A stretch of DNA of 64,000 nucleotides from Desulfofundulus kuznetsovii DSM 6115. Lineage in GTDB: Bacteria > Bacillota > Desulfotomaculia > Desulfotomaculales > Desulfovirgulaceae. Below, in pieces: positions 25,138 to 34,156 of the stretch. The stretch spans positions 829,001 to 893,000 of the forward strand of contig NC_015573.1 of NCBI RefSeq assembly GCF_000214705.1. The letters run 5' to 3'. Both the position numbers and the translations under genes were made by a program. The stretch's first letter is position 1; each line of letters opens with the position of its first letter. The notes beneath the pieces were generated by a model. The model was not told the DNA's origin. It ran no database searches and saw nothing but the letters and a program-made list of their open reading frames with translations.

Positions 25138-25983
25138 ATGATGGAAAAGGTATTAGTTCTAGGGGCCGGCACCATGGGTTCGGGTATTGCTCAGGTAGTG
25201 GCCCAAGCTGGATTTTCCGTTATGTTGTGTGATATAGAAGAGCATTTTTTACAAAAAGGATTGTCCGTAATTGGAAAAAACTTGGCTCGTCAGGTTGAAA
25301 AGGGGAAGATTACAGCAGAGGATAAAGAAGCAATTCTTGGACGAATCCAAGCCACCGTTAATATAGCCTACGGGGCTGATGCCGACCTGGTCATCGAAGC
25401 GGTCATTGAGAACCTAGATGTAAAGAAAAAAGTATTTCAAGAATTGGACCGCACTATTAAAAAAGAGGCCATTCTTGCCAGCAATACCTCGGCTCTAAGC
25501 ATTAGCGCCCTAGCAGCCGCCACTTCCCGACCAGATAAAGTTATAGGCATGCACTTCTTTAACCCGGCACCGGTCATGCAACTGGTGGAGGTTGTCAGAG
25601 GATCGGCGACCAGCGAAGAGACCTTTAATATTGTCAAGACTATGGTGGAAAAGCTAGGTAAAACTCCCGTGGCTGTTAACGAAGCGCCCGGTTTCATTGT
25701 GAACCGCATGCTAGTGCCCATGATCAATGAAGCTGCCTACATTCTTATGGAAGGGGTGGCCACTGCTGAAGACATCGACAAGGCCATGAAACTAGGAGCC
25801 AACCACCCCATTGGACCCCTAGCTCTGGCGGACTTAATTGGCCTTGATGTTTGTGTTGCAGTAATGGAAACCCTGTACGCTGAGTTTGGCGATCCCAAAT
25901 ATCGTCCTTGTCCTCTGTTGCGGAAGCTTGTTCGTTCCGGGCACTTGGGGCAGAAAACCGGAAAAGGGTTTTATACGTACTAA
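25138..25983 (+). CDS. hbd: 3-hydroxybutyryl-CoA dehydrogenase
   Basis: 281 residues from ATG 25138 behind GAGGAGG. Rossmann NAD site [13 protein letters not shown] at 8-20, then [20 protein letters not shown], the catalytic-His segment [17 protein letters not shown], and the C-terminal domain with [15 protein letters not shown] and [13 protein letters not shown]. It oxidises 3-hydroxybutyryl-CoA to acetoacetyl-CoA using NAD. The downstream neighbour is a decayed IS110, where the original operon appears to have been interrupted. Confidence 0.96.
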   Translation: MMEKVLVLGAGTMGSGIAQVVAQAGFSVMLCDIEEHFLQKGLSVIGKNLARQVEKGKITAEDKEAILGRIQATVNIAYGADADLVIEAVIENLDVKKKVFQELDRTIKKEAILASNTSALSISALAAATSRPDKVIGMHFFNPAPVMQLVEVVRGSATSEETFNIVKTMVEKLGKTPVAVNEAPGFIVNRMLVPMINEAAYILMEGVATAEDIDKAMKLGANHPIGPLALADLIGLDVCVAVMETLYAEFGDPKYRPCPLLRKLVRSGHLGQKTGKGFYTY

Positions 25984-26101
25984 TCTATTTCTCCAAGCAG
26001 CATTCCTGTAAACAGGAGTAGTGGGGCTTGAGGGAAAGAAAAAATCCTGGTATGGTGTAAATGCCAAAACCCAAAACCACCAATACCAGGAGGGATCAGC
26101 G

Positions 26102-26866
26102 ATGTACAATCCCCTTTCCCAGAAGCTTGCCATGATCACACCTGAAACCTTAATTGTGGGTGTAGACGTGGCCAAGCATACCCACTACGCCCAAATGATC
26201 ATTTTCCGGGGGGAGGGACTGCACAAGCGGGTCGGGCTCAAGCATGCTGAGCTCCTAAAGGATAAAGCCAAGACCTCGGTGGGTGTAAGAGATGGCCTTG
26301 AAGGCGCCAGGATGGAGCTCCGCTACCAGCTACGCCGGGTCAAGGAAATCCTCAAGGAATGCGAGCTGGTTGAGGCCCGCCTGGCAGAACTGTTGAGGGA
26401 AATCCCTTATGCCGGGTACCTGCTCACCATCCCGGGAATGAGCATACTGCAAGTGGCCACCATAGTTTCCGAAGTGGGCGACCTGAACAACTACCGCAAT
26501 GCCAGGCAATTAATAAAGCTGGCTGGCCTGAACCTGGTGGAAAACAGTTCAGGCACCCACAAGGGAAGGACCCGCATCAGCAAGCGGGGCAGAGCAAAGC
26601 TGCGCTGCGCGCTCTTCCGGGTAGCCCTGGTTTTGGTGGCCAGAACGCAGGAATTTTCGATACTTCACCACTATTACACCACCAGGCCCAACAACCCATT
26701 GAAAGGAAAGCAGTCCTTGGTGGCCATTTGCTGCAGGCTTTTGCGCATCATCTTTGCCCTGGCACGCAAGGGAATGGCGTATAACCGGGATTTGGTTTTG
26801 CCTGAAAGCCATCCGGCCTTAGTACATGCCGAACCGGTTAGACCAGTGGCAAAAGTAGCCGCTTAG
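26102..26866 (+). pseudogene. IS110-family transposase with large internal deletion
   Basis: The frame is open (254 codons) but the protein is a fusion: the first 35 residues (MITPETLIVGVDVAKHTHYAQ) carry the first catalytic Asp, then the sequence jumps to the C-terminal part (GLHKRVGLKHAELLKDKAKTSVGVR, LLTIPGMSILQVATIVSEVGDL, VENSSGTHKGRTRISKRGR). About 200 residues with the other acidic residues are missing, so it cannot be an active transposase. It belongs to a different IS110 subgroup from the copy at 8441-9649. An inverted repeat (CCTGGTATGGTG ... CACCAATACCAGG, about 26047-26092) precedes it. Confidence 0.85.
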
Positions 26867-27358
26867 GCCGGTATCCAGGCAACGGCCTGTACCTGCCTGT
26901 CACGGCTTTCCTTCCGTTCTACCGGGCTGCAGGCGGAAGGTGCTGGCTGCATCATAACATTGTACCGTTATAATGCCTTTGCTACATGGACCTTGACAAT
27001 CATGCAGCGCGGAGAGCCAAAAATCAAACCATGAGGGTAAGTAGACCCTGTTAGGTAGCACAATGACCTCCACCCCTGGACAGGTGGGACGAAGGAAAGT
27101 CCGGAACCGGCACGGTTATTGGTATCCCGGGAGACATGAGAGGGTATATCGCCAGGGTAAAGTGTGGAGAGAAGAGCGCGCAAAAAATGCCGTAAAGCAG
27201 CCCCAGTGTGGTTGTGCACACAAGTTCCCAGAGATAGGTACAAATGGGTATTGTTATCAACCAAGGCCTTGCTTCAAAATGAAAATGGCTGATTTTAAAA
27301 GATAAATGAAGATTATGCAACTTTATTGAGAGAGGTTTGTTAGCGGGGAGGATATTCT
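26867..27358. other. Gene-free stretch after the IS110 remnant
   Basis: About 490 bases. The first 80 carry GC-rich inverted repeats of the IS110 3-prime end; the rest includes an 80-codon frame (27063-27305) with no family resemblance and an odd composition. The next gene's ribosome site (GGGGAGG) is near 27345. I see nothing else I can support. Confidence 0.4.
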
Positions 27359-28141
27359 ATGAATTTCACTGAAATAATCTATAATTGCATAAATGAAGTA
27401 GTTACTATTACTCTAAACCGTCCAGAAAGTTTGAACGCTCTTAGTATAACCATGGCCAAGGAAATTATTCGAGCCATCGAGCAGGCTCGATCCGATGACA
27501 ACTGCAAGGTGGTGGTAATCACTGGATCTGGTCGGGCTTTTTGCGCCGGTGGCGATATTAAAGCAATGAAAATAGGAATGAGCGTAGCAAAAGCACGAAA
27601 TTATGTGTTGGAGATAGGGCGACTCATCCTGGCCATGCAGGATCTGGAAAAACCCATTATCGCTGCAGTTAACGGTTATGCTATGGGGGCAGGATTTAAT
27701 GTAGTTTTAGCTGCGGATCTAATTATTGCTGCCAAAGAAGCTAAGTTCGGCCAAGCATTTTTGCAAGTAGGTCTAGCTATTGATGCTGGTGGTAGTTATT
27801 TCCTGCCCAGAACAGTAGGACTAGTCCGAGCCAAGGAACTGGCTTTCACCGGTCGAATCATTGACGCCGAGGAAGCTTTAAATATGGGTTTGATCAATAA
27901 AGTGGTCGAAAGAGAAAGGCTAGAACAAGAGGTGTACAGTTTAGCCGCTAAGCTAGCCCAAGATCCTTCTCAGGCTCTTGGATTAACCAAAATGTTGATT
28001 AATAGGGGTTTAAGCGCTGACCTAGAGACTGCTCTGGCCTATGAAGCCTTGGCCCAGAGTGTCTGTATGCAGACTGAAGATCATAAAGAAGGGCTAGCGG
28101 CTTTCCTGGAAAAAAGGGCTCCTAAATTTAAGGGGAAATGA
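27359..28141 (+). CDS. Enoyl-CoA hydratase/isomerase family protein lacking both hydratase glutamates
   Basis: 260 residues. Crotonase fold: FCAGGDIKAM at 61-70 and GYAMGAGFN at 107-114. The two catalytic glutamates of hydratases are replaced: Asn114 and Phe134, while Asp142 (GLAIDAGGSYFLPRTVG) is present, the arrangement known from PaaG-type enoyl-CoA isomerases and ring-processing members. It is therefore more likely an isomerase than a second crotonase. It is cut off from the main operon by the IS110 remnant and lies before the IS3 remnant. Confidence 0.88.
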   Translation: MNFTEIIYNCINEVVTITLNRPESLNALSITMAKEIIRAIEQARSDDNCKVVVITGSGRAFCAGGDIKAMKIGMSVAKARNYVLEIGRLILAMQDLEKPIIAAVNGYAMGAGFNVVLAADLIIAAKEAKFGQAFLQVGLAIDAGGSYFLPRTVGLVRAKELAFTGRIIDAEEALNMGLINKVVERERLEQEVYSLAAKLAQDPSQALGLTKMLINRGLSADLETALAYEALAQSVCMQTEDHKEGLAAFLEKRAPKFKGK

Positions 28142-28278
28142 CTTTTTAAAACCAGGTTAAGGTAAATACATCATTATTACACTCAAGGTGGACCCCATTG
28201 TCAAGACAGTTTTATTTAAAATTTAAGAGCCTAACACGTGTTCTTTAAACCTTGTAATAGGTAGAATTGTTAAGGTTA

Positions 28279-29360
28279 TTAAACCATTGGCACTACCAAA
28301 TCTGTAACAATGTCCCTGGATGCGACCACCTCTTTTTGTATATTATGGCAGGATTGTGTGTAAACTTCTGCAGGTGTTTGGTAGCCCAGTGATTGATGAG
28401 GGCAACGATAGTTATAAAAGTCCAGGTAGTGGGCGATTCTTTGCTTGGCCTCGCGGGGGCTGGCGTAGTCGTGCAGGTAAACTTCTTCGTATTTCGGGCT
28501 GCGCCAGAGGCGCTCGACAAAGATGTTATCTGTAGCTCTACCCTTACCGTCCATGCTGATTTGGCCCCCTGCTTTTTTTAAAAGCTCTATGTACTGCGGG
28601 CTGGTGAACTGGCATCCTGGTCGCTGTTCATGATTTCCGGCCGGGACCGGGCCAGGGCCAGTTTAACCGCTTCCAGGACAAAGGAAATCTCCAGCGAGAG
28701 ATCCATCTCCCAACTGACCACATAACGGGAGTACCAATCCATGATTGCTACCAGGCACACCCAGCCCTTTTGAAGGCGAAGGCAGGTAATATCTATGCCC
28801 CACACCTGGTCTGGATGGGTGATTTCGAGGTTTCTAAGCAAGTAGGGGTAAACCTTGTGTTGCTGATTTCGCTTGCTCAGGTTTGGGCCGGGATGGACGC
28901 CGGCGATCCCCATTTCCCGCATATGTCGCTGTACTGCTTTACGGTTGACTTCAAAACCCTCGCGGCGAAGCTGTGCTGTAATCAGTCTGGAACCGTAGTA
29001 CGGATGTTCTGTGTAGATCTCATCAATGCGGTGTTTGATAGCGATTTCCTCTGGTGAAGGTCCCACAGGCTTGTAGTAAAGGCTTGTGCGATTAAGGTTC
29101 AAAAGTCTGGCCTGTGTTGCAATGGGAATTTCCGGGTTATCCTATTCGACCAGGGCCATGCGTTGCTCACGGGTCATGCTGGATGCCAGATTTTTTTCAA
29201 CCAGGACAGTTGTGTTGTCAGACGACCAATCTCGGCATACAAGTCCTGGATTTGCTTTTCGTAATCTACCTGTTGTTGGGCAACACTATCTGTTCTTTAT
29301 GCTGAAAAGCTCCCACCAGATGAACGCTTTTCGCCTCCGGGCCGACTGCCCCTTTTAACC
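28279..29360 (-). pseudogene. Decayed IS3-family transposase (OrfA end and OrfB)
   Basis: Minus-strand OrfB is split by one frameshift near 28605: the front piece (28587-29102) carries YYGSRLITAQLRREG, WGIDITCLRLQKGW and AIMDWYSRYVVSWEM (rve integrase core), the back piece (28279-28554) carries DNIFVERLWRSPKYEEVYLHDY and the end YNYRCPHQSLGYQTPAEVY with the last catalytic Glu. Upstream, OrfA C-terminal text (YEKQIQDLYAEIGRLTTQLSWLKK) is interrupted by stops and lacks its start. The likely right terminus is near 28190 (TGGACCCCATTGTCAAGAC). Inactive. Confidence 0.88.
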
Positions 29361-30185
29361 TTTTGCCGTCGTTATGCAGCCTTTCTTAACCTGACCGGTC
29401 AACCATTCGCCAAATACGAAATACGGGGCATGTATCTCTTCGGGGTCAACCGCCTGCAAGTTGCGGCGGATGATAGGCTCGCTGGGCGGTACGTACCGTC
29501 TCAATCTGTCACTGTACCGGCAACCCAGGCGTTTTAGTATGTCCTGGTGAGGCTGGCCGCCCATTCCCCTATGGCTATGAGCTTCTCATGCCGGCCAACA
29601 AAGCACATATTGCCACCGCTAAAATGCAAACCTGCCGGTGTCGGAAGCTGCGCCGTTTGCGCGGGCCTCATATACGGCCCAGATATTCCAACAAGTCGCC
29701 CTGACTTGTGAGGTTGACTTTATTCAGGTCAACCAACGGTGCTGTTTCGGCCGATAGCTCCGGTGCTAAGAATTCAGCGCCTAGGATTTGCCGTGCCTTC
29801 TTGTACAGCGGCTTAACGAAAATGATTTTGTCTTGCCGTGGTAATAGTATGTATCGTTGGTACGGCCATAACCGCTGGTAGTACCCAACTCCTACCAACC
29901 GCCGGCACGATAACAGGTGCCGCGAAAACGATGATGATCTACAAAAGTTTCCGCCAGAAGTACAGGATGTCCATGCACCGCCTGCCAATCAGCAGGGAGA
30001 TGCATCAAATTAAGTGCCAGTACCTTTGAGGCCAGATTGGGAATATGCACGCCTGGTAGAATTAAAAACCGTTGATTTTTGGCGATATATTTTAGATGTT
30101 GCTGTTTCTGTTCTTCCGTCCACCCCAACCAGTTGTCGCGACTGCGGCATTTATAGGCAGCGGAGTCCCAGCCGATTAAGGCCAT
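29355..30185 (-). pseudogene. Decayed DUF4338 (DruA-like) transposon protein
   Basis: Three minus-strand frames in series read as one protein with frameshifts. The N-terminal-type piece (29355-29564) has RYVPPSEPIIRRNLQAVDPEEI; another (29892-30185) has ALIGWDSAAYKCRSRDNWLGW, RFLILPGVHIPNLASKVLALNL and HPVLLAETFVDHHRFRGTCYRA, the core of DUF4338; 29668-29988 carries its continuation. The order of the pieces is that of decayed IS-associated DUF4338/DruA-like proteins. The family name is known both from transposon-linked proteins and from the Druantia defence system; this copy is dead. Confidence 0.65.
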
Positions 30186-30433
30186 CCATTGTCCGGTAAA
30201 ATGGAACCGCGTTTACAGTGATTTTTTACTTTGACGAGACCCTGTGTTATACCACAGGGTGCTGAGGGTCCGTTACCTTCAATTTCCACGAAATTCGGGA
30301 CATCGCCTTTGAGTGGGTTTCGACAACAGATATAGCTAGTATAGGCATAATCTGGGCAAAGAAGTCAAGGTGAACCGGAATTATGTGAACTATTGTTTAT
30401 TATATTAATTATCAAAATGAGGGGGGTATGCAA

Positions 30434-32071
30434 ATGGACGTCGTTTCTACGGACGTGCTAATCATTGGTAGCGGCATTGCCGGGCTTTATGCCGCTATTA
30501 CCGCCAGAAAGAAGGGCCGGGAAGTTTTGTTATGCTCGAAGGTTACGCCCGGCCTAGCCAGCAGTTCGGCACTTAGCCAGGGTAGTTTTCGGAGTGAAGT
30601 ATCCGGCTTTACGCCTGAACAACACAGGCAACTGACGTTAAAGGCGGGATATAACTTGAATGAGCCCTTGCTTGTGGAAACACTGGTGGAAAATGCAGCC
30701 CGGGCCGTCTTATCTTTAAAGGAATTTGGCGTTGAAATCAAAGAACGGGGAAAGGGCTTTTTCGTTCCAGCCGAGAAAATAGGTCAGGAAGGATTAAACA
30801 TTACTAAGCCCATGGCTGAGTGCGCTCGCCGCTTGGGCGTAAAGTTTTTCTATCCCTTTTTGGCCTTTGATCTTTTGCAAAAGGAAGGCCAGGCTGTAGG
30901 GGTATGGGGGCTGCTCAAAAAAGAAGGCAAACCGCTGGCTATTGCGGCAAGGGCGGTTGTTCTGGCAACTGGCGGTGGAGGGGCGGCTTTCCTGCGAACC
31001 GATAACCCGCCGGGGAATATCGGGGATGGTTACGCGTTGGCTTATCGGGCCGGGCTGCCACTGATTGATCTGGAGTTTGTGCAGTTTTATCCGCTGGCCA
31101 CAGCCATGCCCGGCCAGTCCAACAGGTTTGTTTTGGCGATCCTGGCTGATGCTGGAAAGCTTCTGAATGGAGAGGGCGAAAACCTGCTGGAAAAATATCA
31201 GATCAATGAATCCCCGGTGGCTGTTGTTTGCCGCGATTTGCTCTCGCGCGCAATGTGTACGGAAGTGGCTAAGGGGCAGGGTATCGCCGGGGCGATTAAA
31301 TTAGACTTAAGTAATTCGGAGGAGGGTTGGCGGAGGGCGCAAAAGCTTTGGGGTTACGGGGACGAACAGATGGATGGAATTAAGTCGTGGGCGAGCAGAC
31401 TTTTCGGTAAAGAAGAATATGTATTAGTCATGCCCACAACCCACTTCTTTATGGGTGGTGTAGTGGTCGATCCTTGGGGACGCACAGGGATACCCGGACT
31501 GTTTGCCGTCGGTGAGGTTACAGGTGGTCTGCATGGCGCTAATCGCCTGGGGGGTAACGCTTTGACGGAAGTAGTTGTTTTTGGCCAACGGGCAGGCCTG
31601 GCAGCTTCGGAATTTGCGGCCGGGCAGAAGGGTACCTCACTTTCCGGAAAAGAAGTTAGCTTACTGGCTTTAAGGTTCTGGGATTACATTCGTGAAAAAT
31701 TATCAGGACGAAGGGGAGAGGGAGTTTCGCTTGTCAAGATAAAAAAGGCTATCCGGCGAACGCTGTGGGAAAACGCCGGGGTTTTAAGATCAGAAGAGTC
31801 ATTAAAAAAAGCACTGGTAGATATCAAAAGACTGGAAGAGGAAATTCAATCTGGGAAACCCGGCGAGTTGGTTGACTTACTAGAGGTTTTGAATCTTTTG
31901 CTGGTATCCCGGATGGTTGTGGAGTCGGCTCTGTACCGGCGGGAAAGCCGGGGTGCTCACTATCGGCTGGATTTTCCGCAGCAGGATGACGTTAACTGGT
32001 TTAAGCACACGTTAGTCAGACGTAGAGGTGAACAAATGGATGTTTTAGCGTGCCCGGTAGGTTTTCTATAG
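30434..32071 (+). CDS. FAD-dependent fumarate reductase/succinate dehydrogenase flavoprotein-like protein
   Basis: 545 residues from ATG 30434 (ATG 30428 is too close to AGGGGGG). FAD Rossmann motif GSGIAGLYAA, then SSALSQGSFR, VVLATGGGGAAF, DLEFVQFYPLA, the active-site block PTTHFFMGGVVVD and GANRLGGNALTE near the FAD. It is a member of the FrdA/SdhA/L-aspartate oxidase family. No iron-sulfur or membrane subunit is intact beside it; the only trace is the CCG-domain fragment at 32356. It may reduce an enoate or fumarate, or oxidise an acid; the substrate is not readable. Confidence 0.85.
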   Translation: MDVVSTDVLIIGSGIAGLYAAITARKKGREVLLCSKVTPGLASSSALSQGSFRSEVSGFTPEQHRQLTLKAGYNLNEPLLVETLVENAARAVLSLKEFGVEIKERGKGFFVPAEKIGQEGLNITKPMAECARRLGVKFFYPFLAFDLLQKEGQAVGVWGLLKKEGKPLAIAARAVVLATGGGGAAFLRTDNPPGNIGDGYALAYRAGLPLIDLEFVQFYPLATAMPGQSNRFVLAILADAGKLLNGEGENLLEKYQINESPVAVVCRDLLSRAMCTEVAKGQGIAGAIKLDLSNSEEGWRRAQKLWGYGDEQMDGIKSWASRLFGKEEYVLVMPTTHFFMGGVVVDPWGRTGIPGLFAVGEVTGGLHGANRLGGNALTEVVVFGQRAGLAASEFAAGQKGTSLSGKEVSLLALRFWDYIREKLSGRRGEGVSLVKIKKAIRRTLWENAGVLRSEESLKKALVDIKRLEEEIQSGKPGELVDLLEVLNLLLVSRMVVESALYRRESRGAHYRLDFPQQDDVNWFKHTLVRRRGEQMDVLACPVGFL

Positions 32072-32355
32072 TACCTGGATCCGTGAATAAAAATGATTAA
32101 CAGCAAATGGTTATGAGAGATATATTTACCACATAGCAAGCCTTTAATTGGTCGTTGAAAGATTATCAAGATGTTATAACTAATACGTCCAGCTTTCTAT
32201 AGACTGGACTTTGAAACCGATCTCTGGAAGCCTTGTTATTCCTGAATTTCTTGCGTGGCACTATTTGGAGGGTCTAAAAATTAGAAGCGCCCTCGTACCT
32301 GCGGCCACAAGGGTTTCTAATCTTTAGATTTCAAAGTCCAGATAGAAGTATTAGA
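32072..32355. other. Intergenic stretch with a MITE-like insertion
   Basis: No gene. The second half is the inverted-repeat unit 32204-32341. The first 130 bases are AT-rich with no recognisable remains. Confidence 0.5.
32204..32341. mobile_element. Candidate MITE-like element
   Basis: A 138-base unit bounded by perfect 13-base inverted ends, CTGGACTTTGAAA and TTTCAAAGTCCAG. Inside, a second nested complement (TTAGAAGCG ... TTTCTAA) gives a cruciform-like structure. It has no coding capacity and abuts the 5-prime-truncated Fe-S gene fragment at 32356. Typical of a small non-autonomous element, but a target duplication is not clear. Confidence 0.5.
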
Positions 32356-32514
32356 GCCATTGGAGCCCAAGCAGTGGCAACCGGCTGCCCTTCCTGCCGC
32401 TTGCAAATTGAATATGGCCTATAGAAAGCGGATATTTCCATGCCCGTGGTGCACACGGTGGAACTGCTGAGCCGGGCTTACGGCTTGGGGATGGAAGGAG
32501 AGGCGGCTTGTTAA
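32356..32514 (+). pseudogene. C-terminal fragment of a CCG-domain Fe-S oxidoreductase
   Basis: The frame reads AIGAQAVATGCPSCRLQIEYGL, a TAG stop, then MPVVHTVELLSRAYGLG to TAA 32512-32514. The ATGCPSC...VHTVELL pattern is the end of a cysteine-rich CCG domain, as in glycolate oxidase Fe-S subunits and heterodisulfide-reductase-like electron-transfer proteins. The whole upstream part is missing and a stop lies inside. It overlaps the start of the next gene by seven bases and supplies its ribosome site. Confidence 0.8.
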
Positions 32515-33482
32515 AGTACATTGCCTGCTGGAACGACTGGCTAGGAAGACACATGTTTTTTATAGTGTTATCTGCCCTGCTTTCTGGTTTTTTGCTGTCC
32601 TTGCCCCTGCCGCGGGTTTGGAATATGGTAGCAGTAGTTTTATTTTCTTATATAACCTTTATCGCCTCCATAGAGATCAGCTTTAGAGATTTCTTTCATG
32701 TGTTGGTGAAGCCGTGGATTACTTTCGGGATTCTGCTATTGATTCACTGTGTAATACCCTTGATTGCCTGGGGTATAGGATTGTTGTTTTATCCGGATGA
32801 CATTTTCACACGCATGGGGCTTCTAATTGGCTTTTCCATTCCTATCGGAGTAACCTCCATTATCTGGACGTCGTTGGTAAACGGGGATGTGGCGCTTGCC
32901 GTGGTAGCCGTTATGTTGGATACTTTGATTGGCCCCTTTTTACTACCTGCTGTTATCTCCCTTGTAACTGAAGAAGCAATACATATCAATTACACCCAAA
33001 TGTTGGTAGGGGTTTTGCTTATGGTTACCATCCCAAGTATACTGGGAATGGCTCTTAACGATCTATACCGCGGCAAGTTGGTTAAGTTTGCTCAACCCGT
33101 GGGAGGATTTACTTCTAAAGTTGCCATATTCCTGGTAGTTTTCATTAATGCCAATATCATGGCACCGGAAATCACCTGGAACGCCTCTTTAGTTAAGTTA
33201 TTAATAGTTCTTTTAATATTAATAATTTGTAGCTACATTATTGGCTGCGCAACTACTTACATTTTAAAAGAACGCCGTTTTGAAACTGTAGCCGCCGTGG
33301 TGTATTGCGTAGGTATGCGCAACTTCAGTTTCGGGTTGATCTTGGCAACCACCTACTTCCCCGCTGCCGTAGCCATACCGGTAACCTTGGCTATGCTCTA
33401 CCAGCAACCCCTGGCAGCCTTGGTATCTTCGTTGTTTAGCAGATTTGACAAAAGCAGATTTTTACCTGAAAAATCTCAATAA
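32508..33482 (+). CDS. BASS-type (bile acid:sodium symporter-like) transporter
   Basis: 324 residues from TTG 32508 behind GGAAGGAGAGG. Nine to ten hydrophobic helices; SIEISFRDFFHVLVKP and GFSIPIGVTSIIWTSLVNGDVALAVVAVMLDTL match the family's discontinuous-helix region, and VVYCVGMRNFSFGLILATTYF the second. Members carry organic anions with sodium. At the end of the catabolic block it could import or export an acid; the substrate is unknown. Confidence 0.8.
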   Translation: MLKYIACWNDWLGRHMFFIVLSALLSGFLLSLPLPRVWNMVAVVLFSYITFIASIEISFRDFFHVLVKPWITFGILLLIHCVIPLIAWGIGLLFYPDDIFTRMGLLIGFSIPIGVTSIIWTSLVNGDVALAVVAVMLDTLIGPFLLPAVISLVTEEAIHINYTQMLVGVLLMVTIPSILGMALNDLYRGKLVKFAQPVGGFTSKVAIFLVVFINANIMAPEITWNASLVKLLIVLLILIICSYIIGCATTYILKERRFETVAAVVYCVGMRNFSFGLILATTYFPAAVAIPVTLAMLYQQPLAALVSSLFSRFDKSRFLPEKSQ

Positions 33483-33548
33483 AAGAGATTTGAAGACACT
33501 ACCGTTGCAAGAACAAAATTTCCATTTGTCAAGACCTAACGAGGTCCT

Positions 33549-33587
33549 GGCCCGTTTGTGACAGGGTAATAGCGGGTCGGTTTTTTT
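33549..33587 (+). terminator. Terminator after the BASS transporter
   Basis: GGCCCG pairs with CGGGTC at the end of a short structured stretch, followed by seven T (33581-33587). It marks the right end of the catabolic block. Confidence 0.6.
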
Positions 33588-33609
33588 GAAAATCCTCCCT
33601 TTTCCTTTT

Positions 33610-33638
33610 ACCCGGTTTCGACCGGGTTTTTCTTTTTT
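33610..33638 (+). terminator. Hairpin plus T-tract, first of the right element block
   Basis: ACCCGGT-TTCG-ACCGGGT stem with a T-rich run to 33638, then GGGGTGG and ATG 33651. The same hairpin/ribosome-site arrangement occurs throughout the right block and in the left block. Confidence 0.75.
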
Positions 33639-33650
33639 GGGGTGGTGAAA

Positions 33651-33818
33651 ATGTTTGCACGGGTCAGGCAGTGGTGGGAAACCGCCGCGCCATACCTGAT
33701 AGTTGTCATCTGTGCAGTTGAACTGGCGTTCTTTCTGCTAATTCTGATATGTGCCGTATATGCGCTGGTACCAGTACCGGCGAAAATTGTTGTTTTCCCG
33801 GGAAGAAGGGTGATTTGA
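33651..33818 (+). CDS. Small single-span membrane protein (55 aa)
   Basis: From ATG 33651 behind GGGGTGG. MFARVRQWWETAAP, then one hydrophobic helix (IVVICAVELAFFLLILICAVYAL), then a short PVPAKIVV tail. The stop overlaps the next start (TGATG), so the two genes are coupled. No family recognised. Confidence 0.65.
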   Translation: MFARVRQWWETAAPYLIVVICAVELAFFLLILICAVYALVPVPAKIVVFPGRRVI

Positions 33819-34156
33819 TGAGGGTTGGCGTGACTGATCATGCAGTTGAGCAGTACCGGAATAAATATTTGCGGTATCACGGGGATGAAATGTCCGACGA
33901 GGAAATCCGCGCTGTGCTGGCCCGCGTGGTGGAGCGGGGCAGGCGGCTCCGGAGACTGCCGGGCGGCGTCCGGGAATATGTCCAGGACGGTCTGGCGGTG
34001 GTAGCTGACGACCGCGATCCCGAGAACGTGACTGTGATCACGTTCCTGGGAGATTACGAATGGAGGAGGTGGTGGAGGGTGAGTACAAAAAACTCATCGT
34101 CGAATATCCCGACCGGCTGGCCCGGTTTGGTTATGAGTATATCGAGCGGCATTTAA
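33818..34156 (+). CDS. Hypothetical protein with tail altered by IS607 insertion
   Basis: 112 residues from ATG 33818. The first 80 residues (VTDHAVEQYRNKYLRYHGDEMSDEEIRAVL, VREYVQDGLAVVADDRDPENVTVITFLG) look like a conserved small element protein ending in beta-strands. From about residue 85 the frame enters the IS607 recombinase remnant read in another frame, so the C-terminus is probably foreign and the original end is lost. Confidence 0.6.
   Translation: MRVGVTDHAVEQYRNKYLRYHGDEMSDEEIRAVLARVVERGRRLRRLPGGVREYVQDGLAVVADDRDPENVTVITFLGDYEWRRWWRVSTKNSSSNIPTGWPGLVMSISSGI

Noticed and set aside
28190-28215. IS3 terminal repeat as a complete element end
   Set aside because: TGGACCCC sequence fits one end, but no matching opposite end was found, so element borders are not annotated.
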